From the NCBI GenBank assembly GCA_000727475.1, contig KL647289.1:6513255-6577254 (forward strand): a stretch of 64,000 nt of DNA, in the 5' to 3' direction. Source of the DNA: Sarcocystis neurona. Its lineage: Eukaryota > Apicomplexa > Conoidasida > Eucoccidiorida > Sarcocystidae. Positions within the stretch are counted from its first letter, which is position 1; each line of letters begins with the position of its first letter. The notes beneath the pieces were generated by a model. It did not search any database and was not told the DNA's origin. It was given only the letters and a program-made list of their open reading frames with translations. Below, in pieces: positions 44,780-57,900 of this stretch. The translations under genes and the position numbers were made by a program.

Positions 44780-45445
44780 TGCGGCAGCAGACTCTTCTTC
44801 GACAGCAACAGCGGCAGCACGGCCTTCCAGCAGCAGCAGCGGAACAGCCCAGCGTTAGCAAAAGCAGCAGCAGCACACCACAGCTCACCAGGAGCAGCAC
44901 AGCACGGCGGGAGCAGCACAGCACGGCGGCAGCAGCATCACAGCGGTAGCAGCAGCATCACAGCAGTAGCTGCAGCAGCGACCCTGAAGCACGCACAGGG
45001 CAGCAGTCGAGGAACACACGTAGCCGCGGCGGGGGACGCAGCGGCAGGACGTGGGCAGCAGCAGCGGGAGCAGCGTCAACACACCTGCATGGCCACGGAC
45101 AGCAGCAGCACCGGGAGCGACGCAGTAGATTAGACAGCGATAGACACTGCTGCAGCCGCGGGAACCGTGTGGAGCTCCGCTTGCTTCTCTCTTCTGGGTC
45201 GTGGCGGCATCTTCGTAGCAGCAGCGCCAGCAGCACTGCTGCGCAGCGGCTTCCAACATTCGCTTGTCTTTGCTGCAGGTACTTCTGTCTTGCTGCTGCC
45301 GCTGCTGCTTCTGCTGGTGCGTGGGCTGCTGCGCTGCTGCCGCTGGTGCTGCTCCTCTCTGTTGCCGCCGCCGCTGCGGGTGGCACTGCGCGTGGGTGAC
45401 TACGCTGCCAGCAGAGCCGCGGGCTTCAAGCAGATCTGCTGCTGA
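44780..45445. repeat. CAG tract on plus, switching to CTG
   Basis: 44780-44970 is CAG-rich on the plus strand and 45220-45400 is CTG-rich, so a Gln/Ala-rich minus exon could lie at 45160-45440 (AEAAAAAARQKYLQQRQANV) with an intron at 44780-45100. Not linked by phase. Confidence 0.5.
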
Positions 45446-45449
45446 CGAA

Positions 45450-45900
45450 TTCCTAGTAAATACGCCTGTAGTCTAAGGTGAAAAGGAAGGCTGTGGCGCA
45501 TGTATTGAACGACGCCCGCTGCCATCCTGTTGCACGCTCTAAACTCTTGTAGGCAAGTACTTGCACGTAAGCGGCCATCCGCATAGAGTCAGAGGGAGCG
45601 CGAAAAACAGAGAGAATGCACGCGGGAGCGCAGTAGAACAGACGTGTAGACGGAGATGGAGAGACTGACAGAGTCCGAGAGAAAGACATATATGTAAATG
45701 GAAGTGTGTATACACATGCGTCTACACGGACAAACGGATATACATGTGCGTATATGTAAATATATATATATAGGTACAGGTAGACAGATATATACACACA
45801 TGCGTGCGGACAAACATGTGTCTATACGTGTATGTGTGTATATCGAATAGGCGACTAAGGGACGAAGGCAAGTAGTGTTCTTCCTTTCTGAACAGCCAAG
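45450..45900. other. spacer with TA microsatellite; likely 5' region of the coiled-coil gene
   Basis: No exon seen. GAGAGAC-rich and TATACATGTGCG-rich stretches precede the ATG at 45904. Confidence 0.4.
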
Positions 45901-45903
45901 GGG

Positions 45904-48900
45904 ATGGCGCAGCAGGAGCAAACAGTATTGGCGGCCTTGCGCGGGGCGCAGCAGCGGTGCGTGGCACTGCAGCAGGAGCTGCAGCAGCTGCAGCAGGAGG
46001 TGCAGCAGGCAGCAGCAAACCTGTCGCCGTTGCTGCCGTACACACCGGGCTCGGCCAGTTCTCCATCTCGCTCATCTCGTATTTCTGCAGCCTCTTTCTT
46101 TCCTGCTGCTTCTTTCTTTGCTGGTGGACACAAGCAGTGTCGTGCAGCTCAGGCGCAGCAGCAAGAGCAGGAGGAACAAGAGCGGCAGATGCAACAGCAG
46201 CAGCAGCGCAGTGACAACGTGGAGCCGCAGCAGCAAGAAGTGAAGAAGAAGCAGCAGCAGCCAGCGTGGAGACAGGAGCGCCTTCTCCAGCAAGTAATTC
46301 AACAACAGATGCTTCAAATCAGGTGCAAAAGACACTCTCGTGCTGCTCTCCTTCCTCCTCGTCTCTGTTGCTTCTTCGTCCTCATTTCTTCTTCTTCGTC
46401 GTCGTCTTCGTTTCTTCTTCTTCGTCTCCATTTCTTCTTCGTTTTCTCCCTACTCTTCGATTCGACTTCTCCTTCGTGTTCTCGTTGGTTTCTTCTCCTC
46501 CTCCATTTGTTCTTCTTCACTTTCTTCGTTTCTCCCTTTGCTGCTCCCGCTTCTTCCCGTGTTCTTCTCAGTTTCATCCTCTTCTTCGGTCTCCTCTTCT
46601 TCTCCTCCTTCTCTGTTCCGTCTGTTGTGGGCTGCCCCAAACCTCTTCTCTCTTTCGTGGCGTCCCTACCACGTTCTCCCCGGTTGCGGCTCTTTTCGTC
46701 ACTTGCTCTGTACGCCTACGGACATATCCATCTACGTATGTACGCCTACGCACACGTCCGTCCACTGTTCTGCATATACGTACATATTTGTCTATCTGTC
46801 TACACCTGCGTGTATATCTATCTAGACGTGTACGTGGACGTGCGTGTCTGTCTATCTGTCCACATCTACACACATACCTATCTGCCTGTGTACATCTATC
46901 TACATACATATGTCTCTTTACCGGTGGGTACATCTACGCACATCTATCGACCCACCTGTGTACGTGGACGTGTCTATCTGTTTATCTATTTATCTACGTC
47001 GGCGTACATATCTGTCCACGTAGCTATCTGTCTATCGACCTCTGTACGGGTCTATCTGTCTGCCTGTGTATCTCTACGTACGTGCGTCTATGGGTCTATA
47101 CGTATTATAGACGTATGTGTGTGACCGCCGCATACATGAATATCCATATATACGTCTGTATATGCGTATATGTGTACGTGTGTACGTATGTGGCTGCCTC
47201 GTCTAGATACAGATTCCTGGGCACCAACTGGTGTATATGTGTCCGTCTTTTCGCCGCATGCGTGTTGTTGTCCCCACGACTTTTTGACGGTCGCTTGGCT
47301 CGATTGCGGGAGATTCTCCTCGGCAGAAGAATCCCACCTGGCAGCTTGCCTCGCTTCTTCTTCTGGCGCATGCTTCGCCGTCTCCTTCCTCTCTCCTTGT
47401 GTATGTGCGGAGTCCCAGAGCGGCGGTTTGGGTGTCTGCCAGCCAGCTGTTCCCCACGGCAAATACATGGAAGCCTCTCTTTTCCTTGCGTCTCTTCTTT
47501 TTCTTCGTGGACGCAAATAGTCGGATATATTTTGCTGCACCTGCCCGAGGAGTTGTCTGCCACTCCCGCTCTCTCGACCTCTTCCTTCTCTCTGTGCCTC
47601 AGTCATCCTCAGGAAAACTGCTGCTGTTCTCTGTACATGGATGTGTACATGTGTATATGTGTGTGTCTCTCCCTCGTTACGAATGCCTTTCTCTCAATAG
47701 CTGTTACTCTACTACAGATATACGCCTTTCTATGTTGCTACCTCTCCGTCCCTTTCCATACATATATGTACATATATACATGTATGTATACGTCCGTCTC
47801 TGTTCTTGTGTGTGGGTGTGTGTACCCCTTTCCCTCTCCCTCTGTCTCCGTATGTATGACTCCTTACGCTGCCTGGTCCTGTCCATCTATACGTAGTTTC
47901 TCGATTTCCTCTCGGACTTTGTTCCTCTTCTTTTTCCTCTCTCTCTCTGTATACTTTTAATATATGTGCACTTTTCTATCCACTTCAATCTATATGCAGG
48001 TATATATGTCTTCTCACCTCTGTCTCTGTATGTGTGTCTGTGTGTGCGTCTCTCTGTGGCTCGGTATATACGCCTTTCCACGTTGCCTCGCCGTGTCTTC
48101 CTGGACATATTTCTCGGACGTTTCTATCTCTGTGTGTGTATACGTATCTGCGTCTCTATGCTGCTGCCTCTCCGGCTGCCTCTCTCTCTATATGTATATA
48201 TATGTATGTATATATATATATATACATACACATGTGTATACATGTGTGTATGTGTGTATGTGTGTATGTGTGTATGTACGTGTATGTATATACGTATCCA
48301 TTTGCTTCAGAGTGCTCCTGTGTGCGTGTATCTGCGTCTTTGTGCCTGCGCCTCTCTGTGTTGCCTTTTCTTGACTCTCTGCATACACACTATCTCTTCA
48401 CTTTCCTCTCTGTCTCACCTCTGTCTCTGTGTCCTTATGTGTTGGTCGCCTCCGGCAGCTGTGCTGCTGCTGTTGCTGCTGCCTGCCGGAAAGTCTTCCT
48501 CTCTCTCCTGCAGCACACTAGAGCTGACACAGCTGCCGTCCCGAATGCGGGCAGTCCTAACACATGCTCGCCTTCCCCTCTCTGCCTTTTCGTTCCTTTC
48601 TCTTTGCTGTTCAGCTCCTCTGTGAGACACAGTCTTGACTGTTGTCCACTTTGTAGCCGGACGCAGTTCTTTCTTCTGTGGCTTCCGTAGCTGCTGAAGA
48701 AGTTTTCCTCGGCCACGCTCCTCCTTGCCCGCACGCTCTTCGCCAGCAGTCACCGAACGCCTTCTTCCGGCACGGCGGCCTTTGTCTTTGTAGCCGGGCT
48801 TTATACATGTAAACAGACACACAGAGACACCGGCAGTGAGAGAGAGAGAGAAAGATATATACGTGTACAGACATATATGTGTGTGTGCAGGTCTTCTGGC

Positions 48901-51900
48901 GTGCTCTCTCATGTGTATGTCTACGCACTCTAATCTACATATATATATATATATCTGTATGGCCGCTTGTATGGATATCTGTGTTGTAGGCGGAGTAAGC
49001 TCGTGCGCAGGCCCGCGTGTATAGAGCTTGTTCTCCTCAGTTCGAATATATGTATATATACACGTGAAGTTGCATGCCTATGCTGTGGTCGTATATCCTC
49101 GTATGTATATGAATATATGTATATCTATCTGTGAGTCTATGCTGAAATATATATGCGTATACAGCCGCACTCACAGCTATACATACATACATGTGTATCT
49201 AACTAGGGGGATACATACACAGGAAGATAAAGATATTGAATTTTTGCAGGTGACGCTAGCTGACCTGCAGCACCTGCAAATATGTCTAGATGTGTGTAGA
49301 TGATTGACTCTGCGTCTGGGGCTGCAGAAACTTCCTGGAGTGGGCAGGAGGCTATGAAAAGCGGCTGCAGCAGCAGCAGCGGGAGCGACAGCCACAGGCG
49401 CACGCCGACGCTCTCGCCGCCACAGCGGACGCCCTCGCCGAAGCGGTGCAGCAACAGCAGACGCCACAGCGGAGGCAGCAGCCTCACCCGGAGCAGGCGC
49501 CGCACGAGACGCGGCAGCGGCACTTGCTAGACGCAGCAGGAAGAAGAGGAGGAGAAGGACGGGCGGCAGCAGCAGGAGAAGGAGGAGACGCAGCAGCAGC
49601 AGCACGTGCAGAGCGACTGCTGACGCAGCTGCTGCAGCCGGCAGCAGCTAATCAATCCGCACGAGGTAAAGCAGTCTGCCAACAAAAGGGCTTGTCCTTT
49701 TCTCTGCTGCTCCGTCGAGAAGTTCTCTGCGCTCACAGACGGATAATCGACCGTTTCTACATCTGTACAAATATGTTCCTGGTGCACCAGAGTTAGCGCG
49801 TAACCCCCCTGCTAACTCTATCTGTATCTCCCTACATATACACATATGTGAGCACTTCTAACACATATATACGCACATACATATATATATATATATGCAT
49901 ATATGTATGCATAGTTTCACAAATATGTGTCTGTATATATATATATATATATACACGTGTTCCAGCACAGATTCACACAGATGTATATATATGTGTATGT
50001 GTGAGCACAGCAAATATATATGTATACATATCTATTCAAGCGTAGGTTCACATATATGTATATATATACATACATATATATATGTGAGCACAGCAATTAT
50101 ATTTGTAAACATATCTATTCGAGCATAGACTCACATAGTTGTATGCATGTGTGTATGAAGATATTCTCGTTAGATGTTTTGACCTCTGTGTCCCTTTCTT
50201 TGTACAGGACCTAATCTATGTGATATATATGTGTATGTGTACGCAGACACGCCATACGTGTGTATATCCGCGCGTTTACTTTGGCTTTCTAAACGTCTTC
50301 ATATACGTCCCTGTTTCGCTTTTCATGCCTGTAAAGAAAAAGTACACACACGTATGTATGCGCGTGCGCCACATATACTCGGGAGGTTTTTGGGATCGGA
50401 ACCTCGTTCGCAATTATAAAACGACGGTCGGACGCTTTGAGAGTGAGAGGCCGGACTGCTGCTGCTGCTGCTGCGGCTCTTCTTGGCGTCCGCTGCTGCG
50501 GTGGTCTACCACCTGCTGGCAGCTTCTGCTGCTGGTGCGGCTGCTGCTGCTCCTGGTGCAGCACGGCTGTTGCCAGAGCTGCTGTGCCAGAGCTCCTGCC
50601 TGAACTGCGACGGAGCAGCTCCTGCCACCATTGCGCGTAGCGATGCTGCGGCTCCTTCTGCCTCCTGCTGCTGTTGCTGCTGCTGCCGTTGCTGCTGATG
50701 CTGCTGCTGGTGGTGATGCTGCTGTTGCTGCTACTGGCGCTGCTCCCGTTTCTCGCAGAAGTTGCCGGAATGCTGAACAGCAGCGGCAGAAGCCGACTTA
50801 TCGTGTTGCAGTTTCTGTGTGCGACTTCTCCGGCCATCGCAGCAGCTGCAACGAACGACTTTGCTGAGGAGAAGGCGCGGGCAGCAGAGGCACACGCCGT
50901 CGTGGAGAGACAAGCGCGGACCGTGGTTGGTCGGCTGCAGACGACGCAGCAGCAGTTTGTCAACGCTGTCCACACACTTGCGCAGAGGTGCGTTTCTCCT
51001 GCTGCTGGTGCTGTTGCTTCTGTTCTACCCAGGGCTGCTGCTGCTGCCGCAGGGAGCTGTGTCCGCCTGAGTCACACTCGCGTGCACCATCGCCTGAGGG
51101 GATCGACTCGTGTAAAGCACGACATCTCCCCGTAGAAGCCTCGCGAAATTCGCCAAGGACCTTTTCTCCTTTCTATTCTGCGGATAAATTTGATAAACGT
51201 ACATGCCAGATGAGTGAACTGTCGACTCCCTTCACATGTGGCCAACTGTTGTTGCTGCGTTGTTGTTGCTGCTGCCCACGCCTTGCTGCTCTTCCTGCGG
51301 TCTGCTGCTGCCGCGGCTATTCGCTGCGGCTGCTGCGCTTTGCCGTTGCCGAGGCGAGCGGTCCGTCTGTACTGCTTTGCATTGCTGCTGCTCTGTGGGT
51401 GTGCTGCTGCTCACGAAGCCGTGCTGTCTGCTGCTGCTGCTTGACGCGTTGGCTGGTGTACCTACGTACGTATGTGTATATATATGTTTAGGACTGCACA
51501 TGTATATCTATAGACATGTGGAGTGCAGATAAATATCTATATACATGTGTATACGTATGTATACATGTATAAGTCCGTGTCCACACATGCACAGCTCTGT
51601 ATATGACACCGCGGCGACTGCTCCTGCTCTCGAAGCTGGTGCGCTCCTGCATGGAGTGCTGTTGCTGCTGCAGCTCCTGCTGCTGCTGCTACGTGTCCTG
51701 CTGCCGTCAGGACCCCTACCTGTTGCTGCTGCTCTTATCCTGCTGCGCGTGCTGCTGCTACTCCTTCTCTTTCTTCTTCGGCACCGCTACTGTTGATGCG
51801 ACGTGCTGCTGCTGCTGCTGCCCCTCCTCCTCCTCCTCCTCCTGTTCGGGTATCGCTGCTGCGGGTGGCCACCGGCAATTGCTGCAGAGGGGTCTTGTCT

Positions 51901-54900
51901 GCCTCCGCTGATTCTGCTGCCTTTCGGATATTGCCGCTGTTGCCGTTCTGCTGCTGTTGTTCTGCTGCTGTTGTTCTGTTGCTGTTGTTCTGCTGCTGCT
52001 GCTGTTTTCCTGCTGCTGTTCTGCTGCTGCTGCTGCGGCGGTTTAGGGTGCAGCGTTTTCAGGCAGCAGCAGCGGCGGTACGGCAGCAGCTGTTCGAGGA
52101 AGGAGGAGACGGAGCAGGCGCAGACTATGCTGCTTTGCTGGACAAAGATTTACATACGGCACAGCAACAGAGAGACGTGCTTTGCAGCCGACTTGCAGAA
52201 ACACGCAGACAAGTTGCTCTGGTAGTCTGCCACGCCTAACATGCCGTTCACTCTCTGCTCTTCCGTTGCAACAGAAGCCACTGCTGCCGTCTTTCTCTGC
52301 GACTACTGCTGCTGCTTGCGAGTCTGCTGCTGCTGCTTGCAAGTCTGCTGCTGCTGCTTGCAAGTCTGCTGCTGCTGCTTGCAAGTTTGCTCTTGCTGCT
52401 TGCAAGTCTGCTGCTGCTATTTGTGAGTCTGCTGTTGCTGCTTGCAAGTCTGCTGCTGCTATTTGTGAGTCTGCTGTTGCTGCTTGTGAGTCTGCTGTCG
52501 CTGCTTGCCCGTCTGCTGCTGCTGCTGCTGCTTCTTGTTGCTGCATCTTTCTCTGCCACTGTTGCGGCTGCTACGTGTGCGTCTGCTGTTGCTGCTGCTT
52601 GTTTCTCTGCTCCTGCTCCTGCTCCTGCTGCCAGTGCTGTGTCTGCTGCTGCTGATGTTCTCTCGTCCTATTGCTTTTCGGTTTACTGCTGCTGCGGTTG
52701 CTCCTTCAAATGCCTCCTCTCCTCCTCTCCCACGGCTCTCTTCCCGTCTCTGGTGCATCTGTTGCTGCTTCGCCTACGTCTTCTGCTCCTGCGCGCGGCG
52801 CTTCTGCTGCTGTTTCTCCTTCCTCTGCATTTTCCGCTTCTGTCTCTCGCCCTGCTGCGCCTGCTGCTGTTACTTTTTCTTCTTTGTCTGCTGCTTCCAC
52901 TGCTGCGTCGACCGCCGCTCCTGCAGCCGCTGCCCCTCCTGCTTCTTCTCCTGCTTCTACTCCTCCTGCTGCTGCTGTGCTCAGCAGTCCTGCTGAACTG
53001 CCGCTCGACGGCTGTTGCAGTGTTGCTGTCAAGCCGTGTTGCTGCTGCGGTTGCCGCCTGCTGCTACCACTCCGTCCTCGAGTCTCACGCAGACACCGTG
53101 CTGCTGCTATTGCGGCTGCTGCCGGTCCTGCCTCGGCCGATACTGCTCCGTGTGCCACTGTTGCCGCTGCTGCTACACACCACTGCTGCTATTTTATCTG
53201 CCGCTGCTGCTGCTTCTGTGCTGCTGCCGTGTTCCTGGTGCTCTCGCTGCTCTCTGTGCTGCTGGCGTCTGCGTGCGCCGCTGCGGGCCCGGTATCTGTG
53301 GTGCTTCCGCTCCTGTTTATCTGCTGTAGCTGCTAGTGAGTATACGCTGCTGCTGCTGCTGTGTTGTAGACGGTGCCACTGGTGCTGCCGGTGTCTCCAC
53401 GCTTCTACTGCCGCTGTCGGCCCTCCTGCTGGTGCTGCTGTTGAACATCTGCTGCTGCTGCTGAACAGCTCCTGCTGCTGCTGTTGACCTGCTGCGGCTG
53501 CCGCTGGTGACCCGCTGCTGCTGCTGTTGACCTGTTGCTGCTGCTGACTACATGCTGATGCAGCTGCTGTGTTGTGTCCTGTGCGGTTGGCCCTCTGGCT
53601 GCTGCCGCTGTGGACCTGATGTCGGGCTGCTACTCTCAACGCTCCTGCTGCTGTTGATTGCACGGCCGCGCACGCAGATGCGAGAGCGGCTGCAGCTGCA
53701 GCGGCAGCACTTCCAAGTAGCAGCCGCGGACTGGGAGCTGAAGCGTCTGCAGCAGCCAGGGACGTCCGACCGAGCATTCTCCCTGCGGCTGCGCGCAAGG
53801 CAAGTCTTCTTCTCCTTCTTCGTGTGTTTCTCTTTGTTTTGATCTGCCTTCTTGTCGGGTTCCCTTTTCGGTGGTCGCATTCTTCTCTGCTGTCCACCTT
53901 TTCTGCTTCTCCTCCTTCTTTTCCCCTGCTCTCTTCTATTCCCGTCCCCTCTTCTTCGGCCGCCGCTTTCTCCTCCTCCTCCTCCTCTGCATGCTGTTCC
54001 TTTCCTCCCCGTCGCAGCGCCCTTTCGTCCGTTATGAAGGGGACGTCGGCTTCTTGGCTTCTGCTCGTCTTCTTCATCTTCCTCTTCCCTGTGTCTCTTC
54101 ACTGTTTCCGTCTCCCCTTCTACGCCTTTTCCTGTTGTTTGTGCCACCGTTATTTTCCCTTCTTTTTGACCTTCTTTTTCTTGTCTTTCTCCCTCTCTTT
54201 TCGAGTCGACTTTCTCTTCGTGTGTCGGTTCTTCTTGCGCTTCTCGCACCGTTTCCTCTTCTTTTGTTCTTCTGTTCCCTTCCTCTGCTCTTCTCTTCCC
54301 CTTCCACTTTGCCGCTGCTCCTGCCCTCTCGTATTCGTCGCTTTCTTCTACTTCTCCTCGCCCTGCTTTTTTTGCGTTCCCTGAACACACTTCTTCTCCT
54401 CTCCGACGTGTGGGCCGCGTGCACACTGCTGCAGGAACGAGGCGATTGAACGACAGCTCCGCAGCCTCGCGGCCTTCTCGCCGCTGTTCATAGTCGAGCG
54501 AACTCCAAAATATATCACTCTTCAATATAAAGTACGTTCCTCTTCTTCTGCCGCTCCTGTTGACGCCGGGTGGCCGCTGCTCTTGGTGGTGCTGCCGCCA
54601 GCGACCTGACTGCTGCCGCTGCTGCTCTTGCAGCTGCTACCGCTCTTTTGCTACCGCTGCTGCTACCATCACTCACGCTACTGCTGTGGTGCTGCTCTTC
54701 CCCCTGCTGCTGCTGTCACTCTTGTTCCCGCTGCCGCTGCTGCTAGTACTCTTGCTGCTGGTGCTGTCCCCTGCTGCTGCTGCTATGGCTCTTGCTGCTC
54801 GTGCAGCTGTCGCCCTTGCCGCTGCTGCTGCTATGACTCTTGTTACTACTGCTGGTGCTGCTATCGCTCTTGCTGCTCCGGCCGCTATCCCTCTTGCTGC

Positions 54901-57900
54901 TGCTGCACGTACGACTCCTGGTGCTGCTCGTTTGTCTATTACTGCTTCCCCTCTTCCTCTCGTGCTGTTGTTGTGACGCTCGCGATATGTGTACCTGGGG
55001 TTGCTGCTGTCGCCGCTGCCGCCGTGCTGCTTGGCTTGCTGCAGCAGCGGGTGCTGGACCAAGTCAGAAGCCGTGCTGCGGACAGGAGCATCCTGCAACA
55101 GCGCGTCTGTCTACATGGGAATATGTATGCTCGCATGCATCTCTGTGGCCGTGTGTCTGCGTCTGTGTCTCCTCGTGTGTTTGCAAGTGAATTATCTCAT
55201 GTGTGTCCTTCCGCCCAGTTCCGGCTTCGATGCTCTCAACACATACACGTCGCTTTTGTAGCGACGCATATCTGCAAACAAATATACCTATCTCTCTATC
55301 TCTTTGTACATGTGTACATATATATATATATAGAGAGAGAGAAGATGGGCTTGTAGAAGTTCTTCATATTTCTAGGTTTCTGAACAAGCTTAGATCCCCC
55401 CCCAAAATACAGCTGTACTGCGTCTGCTGGCGACGCATATCCGCAAACATACATATATGTATATCTATATATAGAGAGAAGACGCGCTTGTGGAAGTTTT
55501 ATACACGCTTGTGGAAGTTTTATACATATATATATCTATGTATGTGCGTGTGTATATCTGTAGAGAGGGAAGACGGGCTTGTAGAAGTCTTCCGACTCTC
55601 TGGACTTTTGAGTAAGTTTCTTCGCACTGCTGTCGGGAGAAGTGTCTGCGTCTTCGTAGACATCAGCGAAGGAAAACGAGAGATTTACAGAGATAAAGAG
55701 AGACACGTACACAGAAGGAAGATAAGCGAGTCCATCTTTGGTGTCGGCTTGTACACCGAAGGACGGTTCAAGTGGAGCCTTGGACCCACCACGGGGGTGC
55801 TCACTCTATAATTGTGGAACCCCGGATACACACACATGTACCCGTAGATGCATGCACTTCATATCTCACACCTATACACTTCTGCCTCCCTCTCTCTGTA
55901 TATACGGGTATACACACGTGTATATGTCTATGTATACACGCGAGAATAAATGCATATTCGAAAGCTACAGTGCCGTGCGCACACCCTTCTCTCTTTCGCC
56001 CTCTGTCTCTATAGATATACGTATGTATATGTGTACATGGCAGACACAAGCAGACGGCCATTTTAAGCGGCGTCGTTCATGCTGGGCCTTCCACGTGTCT
56101 ATTCGTGGGTCACCTCTCGAAATAACGGCATGCGAGTATATATATATATACACGTATAGAGGTATATGGATCGATAGAGGGACGCAGGAGAAGGGAACGC
56201 ATGCACAGTGAGACGGCTCTTCGCTCTCCCCGTCTATTGTGACAAGCCCAGCACATGCTGAATCGCCACCATTTCCGCATTTTTCGTCGTATCTATCACT
56301 TCTGTCTCGCCCTCTTCCTCTTCCTTTCTGTGTCTGGAGACACGGACACATTTGAATTTTTTTGCGGATCGAGAAAAGTACTTCTGGCGTCCCCCTACAT
56401 GTGTCCCTGCGATACGCACTGCTGTTGTCTTCTCGCTCGCCCTATCTCTGCATATGTATGCATAGTATGCGTATATGTATATATGTATATGCGGGAGCAC
56501 AGAACCAATCCCTGTGCATAGGAGGTCTTTATATGTAAATATGTCTATGGAGGGGCACCGAGCCAGTGCCTGTGTATTGGAGATCTGTATATGGATGCAG
56601 GGGCACACAGCCAGTGCCTGTGCACAGGTCTGTGGGGAGTGCACATCCCGAAGCAGCAGCCTCTCGCCGTCGTCTGCCTCTCTACAGGCCTGCAGTGTCC
56701 TAAGCAGCCCGACGTCCCTGTCATTCTTTGTCTCTTATTTCTATGGACACTTCAATACCTATTTAGCAAAGAGACATATGCATCGTAACGCAAGGCCGGC
56801 CTTCCACATGTATATAAATCTACGCCAAGCAATATATGTGTATGTGTCTATGTGTGACTACACACTTATGATTCTGTATATAGATACATATACGTATATA
56901 TACATAATGCAATATAGAAACCTACATACACATATAGGGACATAGACATGTGTATAAATATACGTATGCGTACAAACATACATATACATATGTGTGTGTG
57001 ACTCTATACTTATGTGTTCACTGATTATATATATGTATATATATGTATGTATACGTAAGGCAACACAGAAGTGTATACACATATGTGTACGAATATACAT
57101 CTGTGTAGAAACACATATATATGTATGACTATACAGTGATATATTTACTGAGGAATATATATACGTATATATACATCAGGCAATATAGAAATGTATATAC
57201 ATACGTGGATGTAGACACGTGTATATATACGAGTGCGTAGAAACGTGTATTCACATACCCATACATGTATGTATATGACTATATACTTGTATATATTTAT
57301 TGATATATAGAGAGATACATAGACGTGTGGCCATACAGATATGTACACAAGTGGGGGGGACATAATGTTGTATGCAGATCAATTCATAGGGACATATATA
57401 CGCGTACGTCCCGCAACAGGAATATGGACTATGGCATCAAGACGTGAGTATATTTAGATGTAGATATGGGCATACGGATGTGTATATATTTATATATATA
57501 GACAGATGACAACATATATATATATATATATATAGAGATGTGTGCGCCCCTTCACACGAATATGGGCATATATGGGTGGATATGTATATACATGTATGTA
57601 TGTATGTATATGTCCCGCTATACAGATATGTGGGCGTTAAAATGTGTATGTATTTATATGAATATTCACATATATACACACGTAGATACATAGAGAGCCC
57701 TATACGCGGACGTTTGGTTATATATTGGCGCGTAGAGATATGTCCGTTGAAATGTCTCTGTATATATATATATATGTATGTACAAAAAGACGTGTGGACA
57801 GGAACACAGACGTACATATGTGTATGCATCCATATCAGCGTATAGACATCTACGTATGGACTTCTGCCGTTTTCTTTAACAAAGGGACGCAGAGGATGAC

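Noticed and set aside
44460..44924. Leu-rich signal-like start on the minus strand (LVSCGVLLLLLLTLG)
   Set aside because: It is CTG-tract intron sequence before the acceptor at 44778.
46266..47960. 564-codon plus frame of Ser/Leu/Phe and Tyr/Cys runs
   Set aside because: Built from TTCTTC and TCTATCTG repeats inside an intron; composition is that of the repeat and a splice donor precedes it at 46322.
53548..54525. 325-codon Lys/Arg/Glu-rich frame on the minus strand
   Set aside because: It is the complement of a pyrimidine-rich intron of the plus-strand coiled-coil gene; the plus exons on both sides have matching phases.
56255..56450. SPYMCPCDTHCCCLL as a possible RCC1-like repeat
   Set aside because: One weak motif only, in a frame without splice support, inside a microsatellite-rich intron.
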